Of a stretch of 64,000 nucleotides of DNA, positions 59,501 through 64,000 are shown one piece after another. The stretch comes from [Bacteroides] pectinophilus (lineage in GTDB: Bacteria; Bacillota; Clostridia; Lachnospirales; Lachnospiraceae), in contig CP102260.1 in NCBI GenBank assembly GCA_025146925.1, positions 2,159,389-2,223,388 of the forward strand, written 5' to 3'. The position numbers and the translations under genes are program-made. A model generated the notes under the pieces. The model was not told the origin of the DNA. It saw nothing but the letters and a program-made list of their open reading frames with translations, and did no database searches. Positions within the stretch are counted from its first letter, which is position 1, and each line of letters begins with the position of its first letter.

Positions 59501-62500
59501 CGGGATCACCGGCATTTTTACCCGGCAGGTCGGTGCCCATGCGAACCCAGGCCGCCGCCGCGAAGCTGCCAGTGCCAGACAAAGAAACGCTCGTGTCTCC
59601 GTAGCCGGGGAACCCTGTGGGATCGTCAATTTGGCTGGAGACAGAATAGCCGCCGCCATTGAGGGTGGAGAAATGCGCCCGGCTGTCGTAAATACTGCTG
59701 CTGTTGCCGTCGTTGATGTAGGCCAATACCTTCCCGTCATCGCTGAGCTGTGGATAGGACGTAGGGTTGGCATTGGTCTGGATGTTTTCCAGCCCGCTGG
59801 TGGAGTTCAGAGAGAACAGCATCATCCGCTGCTGGGGCTGGCCCCAAGTACGGGCATATTGCTCCAGATAGTCCCGGCTTTGGAGCGTTGCACTGCCAGA
59901 AGCCACCTGCATTCCGCTCTGAGCCGCCGCCATCCGCAGCGAGGCAAGGCTCAGCCCACTGGTGGCGTTATTCCAGTAGTTGTCGATTGTTTTCCAGTCA
60001 TTAAAAGTCTTGGTACCTTCAAGGGTTCCGGAGGCGATCACCGCCTCGTAGGAGATAAACAGGAAGTTTGCCACAAATTTGATTCCCACTTCGCTTTGGA
60101 TCCCCAGGGCCTGACCGTTGATCTGGCGCTTTGTCTCGTCGGCAAGATAGGTGCGGGAAAGGAACTTATTCTGACTGTCCACATCCAAATTGCCGAATAG
60201 GCCGATCTTCAGCGCCACGACCGAATAGTCAAAGCCAATGCCGCCAAACGCGTGGACATAGGCGTTGATACGCAGCGTGGTCAAAAAGTCATTCACCGCC
60301 GTGGCCGTGGGATCGCTCCAGGCAAGCTCTGTACCCTCGCCCTGCCGGCCGTAGCGCACTGCGGTACGGAAATCCAGCTGAATGGCACCACCCAGCTCAA
60401 AGGTTGCTGTCAACGGCACGGGGCCAGCCATGGCGTTCACGCTGAAGGTGAAGCCCACGCCAACGCCGGCTGTAAAGCCGCCGCCTACGGTGAAAACCTC
60501 CCACTCCTTTTTTTCGGCGTTATAGCGGATTTCCGCTTCGTAAAAGCCCTCCAACTGCAAGTTGAGATCCGTGTTGGTGACCTTGCCGGCCATGGAGTTG
60601 GCGTTGTACTCCCCCTTGGGATTATAGGTACCCTTGGCCATCTGGCTCAGATCCCCGGTCCCGGGTACGCCTACTTCCAGGTTCTGCGTCAGCACATTCG
60701 CACCCAAGGCCACGCCGTCCTCGGAATAGTCCATGTCCTCCATCTCCAGCGTATTGTACCCGGCCCAAATCATGGCACGGAACACGGAGGGATCTTCGCT
60801 AGGGGTGATAATCATTTTGAACACGGATGTGTCCACCGGACCGCTCAGATCATCCAGCCGTCCGGTCAGCACCTTGAGAATGTTACTATCGCCCACTCCG
60901 CCAAAGTCAACGTCATTCACTCCACTGGAGTCTTGCATCGTCAGCAGAATACCGGTGACGTGCTCATCCTCTGTCACCTTTGGCACTCGGGTCAGATCAA
61001 CGACCCGGAATGGCATTATTTTCTCTTGCAGCAGGCTGCCGTTCAGGCTCAGCTGCGTTTTCATACCTACATCCTTGCCGTCGGCGATCCATCCAGAGGT
61101 GGTCATGGTGGCCTCGGTGAGGGTCAGATCGTTTTCCGCTACAGGGATGGATGAGAAGGGATACTGTTTGGTACTGCTGCTCTGGGCGGCAGGAATAACG
61201 CCGTATTCGTCCGCCAGCTTGAGACTGTAATTCTTCGCGTTGGCAATCTTCTCGCCCCAGAGGAACATGGTGGTGTGCAGGGTTGCTGTTTTAAAGCTGC
61301 TGTTAGGGCCAATCTTTCCAGTCGAGCTGCGGACATCCACCTTCTGACCGTTGGCAAGACCGTAATCAACGCTTTGCGCCACAATGAAGGGTTTGTTTTC
61401 CTCCCCCTCCGGCACGCGCTCAAGAGAGACAACGCCCTCTGCGGTGCGCATTACATCGTCCACGCCCAGCTTGCCGTTGACGGTCAGCAGCAGCGGATAG
61501 TACTTGTCGCCGTCAATTGCGCTGATCTCCAGAATGTACTCCAGCTGATCCAGAGCGGAAAGCGCCGTGGTGTTGCTCTCGCCCTTTTCGGCCGACCAGA
61601 ACTGGGTGGAATCCAGATAGACGGTTATATTTCCCTCCGCATCCGTGGTATAGGTGTCGCCGGTGATGCCGCTGACAAGTGCTCCTGCCCCGGAGCCCAG
61701 CAGAGCTGTCTCGCAGTAGCCTCCGTTTTTATAAACGCCGCCGCGAACGGTCACCGTCTTGTTCGCCAGCGGATCGCCGCCCGGCGTGATGAGCGTCACA
61801 GATGCCCGGGCGACTCGCCGAAGGCTGAAGGTATTCAAGGGATAAAGCTGCAGTTTTGTGGCATCCCGCTCGCCGGAACGCAGATTTTCTTTATAGATGG
61901 TGCCCAGATAAATATCCGTGCCGGAGCCGGACCGCAGAGACACCTCACTGGCAATTCCGTTGGGTTCGTAAAGCGCCAGCACGCCTTCACTGTTGGTCGT
62001 GACCGTTTTGGGCACACCTTTGCCGTCGGTGTATTGCAGCGTAGTTTCCGCTGCAGGCGTTAGCTGGAAGAGATAGAACTTATTTTGCAGCGTTTTCGCT
62101 GTCACCTGCACGTCGGTACGCATGCCCGTGGCGGCATGGGTAGCCGTGACGGTTGCGGTGCCGTTGGCCAAGCCGGACAGCGCCATTTTGGTTTCGGGAA
62201 GGTAGGAATCAAAGGAGAAGTTTCTGATGTCCTCATACAGTCCGCCCTGCTTGTAGTTGACGGAAATGGCATTGTTGTTGCTGGAGAGCCACCGGATGCC
62301 GTCTTTAAAGGAGTTCCATCCGTACTCGTCATAGTTGATGCCTATGTACTCGATCAGCCCCAACTCCTGGCGCAGCTGCAAAATTTCAGCCGTATCGGTG
62401 GGCAGGCTGCCGCTGACCTTGGAGGTATTGTCCATGGTCAGCTTAGAAATCGTGTCTCCTTTGTCGTTCTGCACCTTCAGTGCGTCGGCATCGTAGACAT

Positions 62501-63995
62501 ACAGGGGGAAGGAGTCGGTGCTGGGAGATTCCTCACCAGGGTTCTCCACGCTCAAAACCACTTGATAGGTGTCCTTTAGATTGCCGGCCTTCACACTCTG
62601 TAATGACAGGGAGAAGCTTCCGGAGGTACCGGATAGGTGCTCACGGGCCACCTCTTGGGTGTTGTTGTCCTCTGTGACCCGGGTAATTGTCAGCGTTGGC
62701 TGCGGAGAGGCCCCGTCAGTGGCGTTTTCCACCGACCAGTCGATATTGACGGCGCCGTCGGTATCCTTGAGGTAAATGCTCTGGGGCGGTGTCAGCTTGG
62801 CTGTGGCAGGTGGTGCCTGCACGATGATCCAGGCAAGTGCCGACAGGCGGACGTTCTCACCCTCGGCGTTGGGGTGCGGCATGGAGACCAATACCGTGTA
62901 AGCAGGGGTATTGCCGTTGGAGAGCTTGGAGAGCACATTCTCCTCGATCCGCACGCTGTTTTTATCCTTGCCGGCGGTATAAGTCGCAACGGGCTTGAGA
63001 CCGCTCAGCGCCGCCTCATTCGCGTAGTTGCCCTCATACAGGTCAATCCTGTAATTGAACTCTTTGTTCGGTGCCATCAGCGCGGCGTTGGAGCTCCACA
63101 GCACGGTGGCGGGCTGATTTACCCGCGTCACGATGGACGAGCCGCCGGGAATCACCAGTGCCAGGGAATCGCCTGCCGTCACGGTATAGGACTCTGACTC
63201 GCCCGTCACATCATCGGCAGCGTCCTCAGTCCCGTTGTCTGCCGTAAAGGTAAAGGTGACGGCTCCCACCTTGGTTCCTGTGGTGGCAACAACACCGGTA
63301 TCCTCGTTGATGGTGGCAATGAGCGGGTCACTGCTGCTCCATTTGCCGGTGGTGTAGCTGGCCGGCACACCGCCTTCCCCCAAAACCTCTGCCTGAAGCG
63401 TGCGGCGGGCGGTTTCGCCGAGGGAAATCGTATAGTCGGCGTCATTCGCTTCCGGGACGATGGTCACCGTGTGCGCGGAAACTTTCTTTATCACCGTGAA
63501 CTGCCGGGTCAGGGGAAGAACATTTACCCAGTTAGGAGCGGCTTTCGTGCCCTCGTTGGCCTGCAGCGTCACCGTATAGGTGCGGGTGTAAGCCTCGGGT
63601 GCGATTGCATAGTCGCTAATGGTGAAGGCTTCCTTCTCTGTGTCCAGATAGACCTGCAGATGGATTGGTTCAACCGCGGAGTCGTACCTCAGTTCGAGGC
63701 GGAAAGGAGCTTCCTTCGGCTCTGTTCCTTCCGGGGTGTGATAATTGCTGTATACGGTCTTGTAGTCCTTCGCCATGTTGGCCTGCATCGTGAACGATGC
63801 CTTGCCGTTGTCATAGTCGGCGGTCAGTGCGGTGGGGGCGTTGCGCATCAAGACGCTCTTCAGCTCAACGCCGGCAATCGAGTTGCTTTGATAGGGCGTG
63901 GTATCCAGCGTATGACCGAAAACATCTTCCACACCAGTCATACCATTGACGGTGACCGTGGTGGCATCCGCATCCTGCACCGGGTACCAGAGCAT
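56589..63995 (-). CDS. Giant cell-wall-anchored surface protein, 5' end outside window
   Basis: At least 2468 residues; the frame is still open at the window edge, so the first Met seen is probably internal. Domains by eye: a bacterial Ig-like (Big2) region near 180-280 (GKWSSSDPLIATINEDTGVV), further Ig/carboxypeptidase-regulatory-like modules, a beta-propeller-like or WD-type stretch around 1500-1800 (YPQLSDDGKVLAYINDGNSS), a CARDB-like module (LTPVRFTIRNTGLNDVTNLK), a cadherin-like beta sandwich (INGQALSTGGSATVAIPNSG), and two His/Cys-rich repeats at about 2267-2411. The tail has NPNTG and SQKTGDN, a hydrophobic helix (MILWIALLFISGGAVIGITV) and KKKK, a sortase signal. The gene is strikingly GC-rich against its surroundings (42 of 60 bases in 60301-60360), indicating transfer. 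Confidence 0.85.
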   Translation of the reverse strand: MLWYPVQDADATTVTVNGMTGVEDVFGHTLDTTPYQSNSIAGVELKSVLMRNAPTALTADYDNGKASFTMQANMAKDYKTVYSNYHTPEGTEPKEAPFRLELRYDSAVEPIHLQVYLDTEKEAFTISDYAIAPEAYTRTYTVTLQANEGTKAAPNWVNVLPLTRQFTVIKKVSAHTVTIVPEANDADYTISLGETARRTLQAEVLGEGGVPASYTTGKWSSSDPLIATINEDTGVVATTGTKVGAVTFTFTADNGTEDAADDVTGESESYTVTAGDSLALVIPGGSSIVTRVNQPATVLWSSNAALMAPNKEFNYRIDLYEGNYANEAALSGLKPVATYTAGKDKNSVRIEENVLSKLSNGNTPAYTVLVSMPHPNAEGENVRLSALAWIIVQAPPATAKLTPPQSIYLKDTDGAVNIDWSVENATDGASPQPTLTITRVTEDNNTQEVAREHLSGTSGSFSLSLQSVKAGNLKDTYQVVLSVENPGEESPSTDSFPLYVYDADALKVQNDKGDTISKLTMDNTSKVSGSLPTDTAEILQLRQELGLIEYIGINYDEYGWNSFKDGIRWLSSNNNAISVNYKQGGLYEDIRNFSFDSYLPETKMALSGLANGTATVTATHAATGMRTDVQVTAKTLQNKFYLFQLTPAAETTLQYTDGKGVPKTVTTNSEGVLALYEPNGIASEVSLRSGSGTDIYLGTIYKENLRSGERDATKLQLYPLNTFSLRRVARASVTLITPGGDPLANKTVTVRGGVYKNGGYCETALLGSGAGALVSGITGDTYTTDAEGNITVYLDSTQFWSAEKGESNTTALSALDQLEYILEISAIDGDKYYPLLLTVNGKLGVDDVMRTAEGVVSLERVPEGEENKPFIVAQSVDYGLANGQKVDVRSSTGKIGPNSSFKTATLHTTMFLWGEKIANAKNYSLKLADEYGVIPAAQSSSTKQYPFSSIPVAENDLTLTEATMTTSGWIADGKDVGMKTQLSLNGSLLQEKIMPFRVVDLTRVPKVTEDEHVTGILLTMQDSSGVNDVDFGGVGDSNILKVLTGRLDDLSGPVDTSVFKMIITPSEDPSVFRAMIWAGYNTLEMEDMDYSEDGVALGANVLTQNLEVGVPGTGDLSQMAKGTYNPKGEYNANSMAGKVTNTDLNLQLEGFYEAEIRYNAEKKEWEVFTVGGGFTAGVGVGFTFSVNAMAGPVPLTATFELGGAIQLDFRTAVRYGRQGEGTELAWSDPTATAVNDFLTTLRINAYVHAFGGIGFDYSVVALKIGLFGNLDVDSQNKFLSRTYLADETKRQINGQALGIQSEVGIKFVANFLFISYEAVIASGTLEGTKTFNDWKTIDNYWNNATSGLSLASLRMAAAQSGMQVASGSATLQSRDYLEQYARTWGQPQQRMMLFSLNSTSGLENIQTNANPTSYPQLSDDGKVLAYINDGNSSSIYDSRAHFSTLNGGGYSVSSQIDDPTGFPGYGDTSVSLSGTGSFAAAAWVRMGTDLPGKNAGDPVTLEEQNLLMNSTEIVASVYDGTTWTSIRLTNDGTPDLAPATAVGGDGKAIVFWRSVYTPDPGTQGSNLLNFTTRDCIMYRCYDRNNGTWSESKMLYNGATGRVKALQAAMLPDGTAMAVYSLDRSGTGDTSAYEIAYCTVAADGTPGTAMLATCDSNLDENPQVVAANFGSGDDRFVIGWHSVRDGSNDIQLLAVDGSGTMSNSFPGSLSALTSSGNAVVGGDFRFASLSGDHRSLNDLTIVWNETVNDVNGAVDHGILKAAKLRYATNTYTLSAPLELAELPDRTLADHFDAYVSGTNQVQAAIQATFYDDENPQVIGGVTVPGEKTNLYTATSDFVTDAVAVEQIGVDYATLALNSLTPVRFTIRNTGLNDVTNLKVSIGSGETATLTETLLPNESTTITVWHHVGNLVTDPSYTITAAGGINEKGTVYLDYPDIGISQMEVIAESAGKRTVRMTLYNSSAATLAGGKNREVKLAFYADDLHTKHAEVACTTNGVSVRDNEITISEDNALARIDQGTFTLDLTYDLGEYMTSIGKAEIPDVGTYLYAEAWAEGQIGGTGSNQRLPEYDGSDSEASVHMTGALARTGEQMTMDVTQGNDGNGHSTAAITLRNNSLQSQTSAVLVATLLDAAGTALETKKTSIGGAISGETFRTETVTFSQLGTRVVVRAAVPGNDLLTFEGLAVGLGDFTANGTNYTYTLQNDSGATSTLVTAVSGNGEPVSINGQALSTGGSATVAIPNSGTTDIVVEIGAKTYTLTILRNSGTGGGEHTHSYGSEWKYDATNHWHECSCGDKADKAAHTAGEWIIDTPTTATTSGSKHKECTICGYTMTTETIPATGGGEHTHSYGSEWKYDATNHWHECSCGDKDDVAAHSFKWVVDKEATATQKGSKHEECKVCGYKKAAVEIPATGSATKPTDPTQTNPNTGAESQKTGDNSNMILWIALLFISGGAVIGITVYSKKKKENAE
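56911..57203 (-). repeat. Tandem coding repeat in the giant surface protein
   Basis: A 74-base stretch at 56911-56984 recurs identically at 57130-57203. It encodes HTHSYGSEWKYDATNHWHEC, rich in His, Trp and Cys, followed by CSCGDK in each unit. Identity at DNA level shows recent duplication or conversion. Spaced H, CxC and later CxxCGY residues could bind a metal. Confidence 0.85.
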
Positions 63996-64000
63996 TGCCT

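Overview
The window reads as low-to-moderate GC DNA from a Gram-positive Clostridia bacterium, most likely Lachnospiraceae. This is inferred from gene content: mcsA-mcsB-clpC, a single-chain 1261-residue FGAM synthase, an ECF sigma/DUF4179 pair, a Cys/Gly-rich Lachnospiraceae-type micro-protein, and strong GGAGG ribosome sites. The genus cannot be fixed; the GH28 pectinase fits a plant-fibre-degrading gut organism.

Region 1-34.8 kb is chromosomal core and almost entirely on the minus strand. It holds an S8 peptidase, sigma/anti-sigma pair, GH28 polygalacturonase, soluble chemotaxis transducer, radA, and a GntR-mcsA-mcsB-clpC stress operon with a GntR-type regulator in the place usually held by CtsR. 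A four-gene cell-surface polysaccharide operon follows (GT2-GtrA, NAGPA-type, unknown membrane protein, flippase). Next come the small plus-strand genes, leuS, purL, two tandem aspartoacylase-like paralogs (one lacking its zinc ligands), a RecB-nuclease/XPD-like helicase with two linked small genes, an aminotransferase, DegV, Dtd, a zinc ribbon protein and an AlkD-like protein.

Region 34.9-51.4 kb is an accessory island. Short independent cargo genes (34.9-38.0 and 47.9-49.7 kb) flank an integrative mobilizable element of about 9.7 kb (about 38.07-47.76 kb). The element has integrase, excisionase, a CI-like repressor with divergent promoters and operators, DUF3847, a MOBQ-type oriT, a MobA/MobL relaxase with overlapping out-of-frame genes, and a very AT-rich lactococcin-972-type bacteriocin cassette (precursor, accessory membrane protein, DUF1430-type membrane protein, ABC ATPase). 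This bacteriocin-carrying element is the most interesting system in the window. An IS256-family element lies at 49.75-51.21 kb, beside a gene scar and a 3'-truncated ABC exporter.

Region 51.4-56.5 kb holds a heterodimeric ABC exporter pair with a divergent AraC regulator, then scraps of other genes (a 39-residue nuclease-like fragment, a 62-residue membrane protein, a sortase-signal remnant). From 56.6 kb to the window edge runs one conspicuously GC-rich gene for a giant cell-wall-anchored surface protein, probably acquired, whose 5' end lies outside the window. No tRNA, rRNA, CRISPR array or T-box was found.
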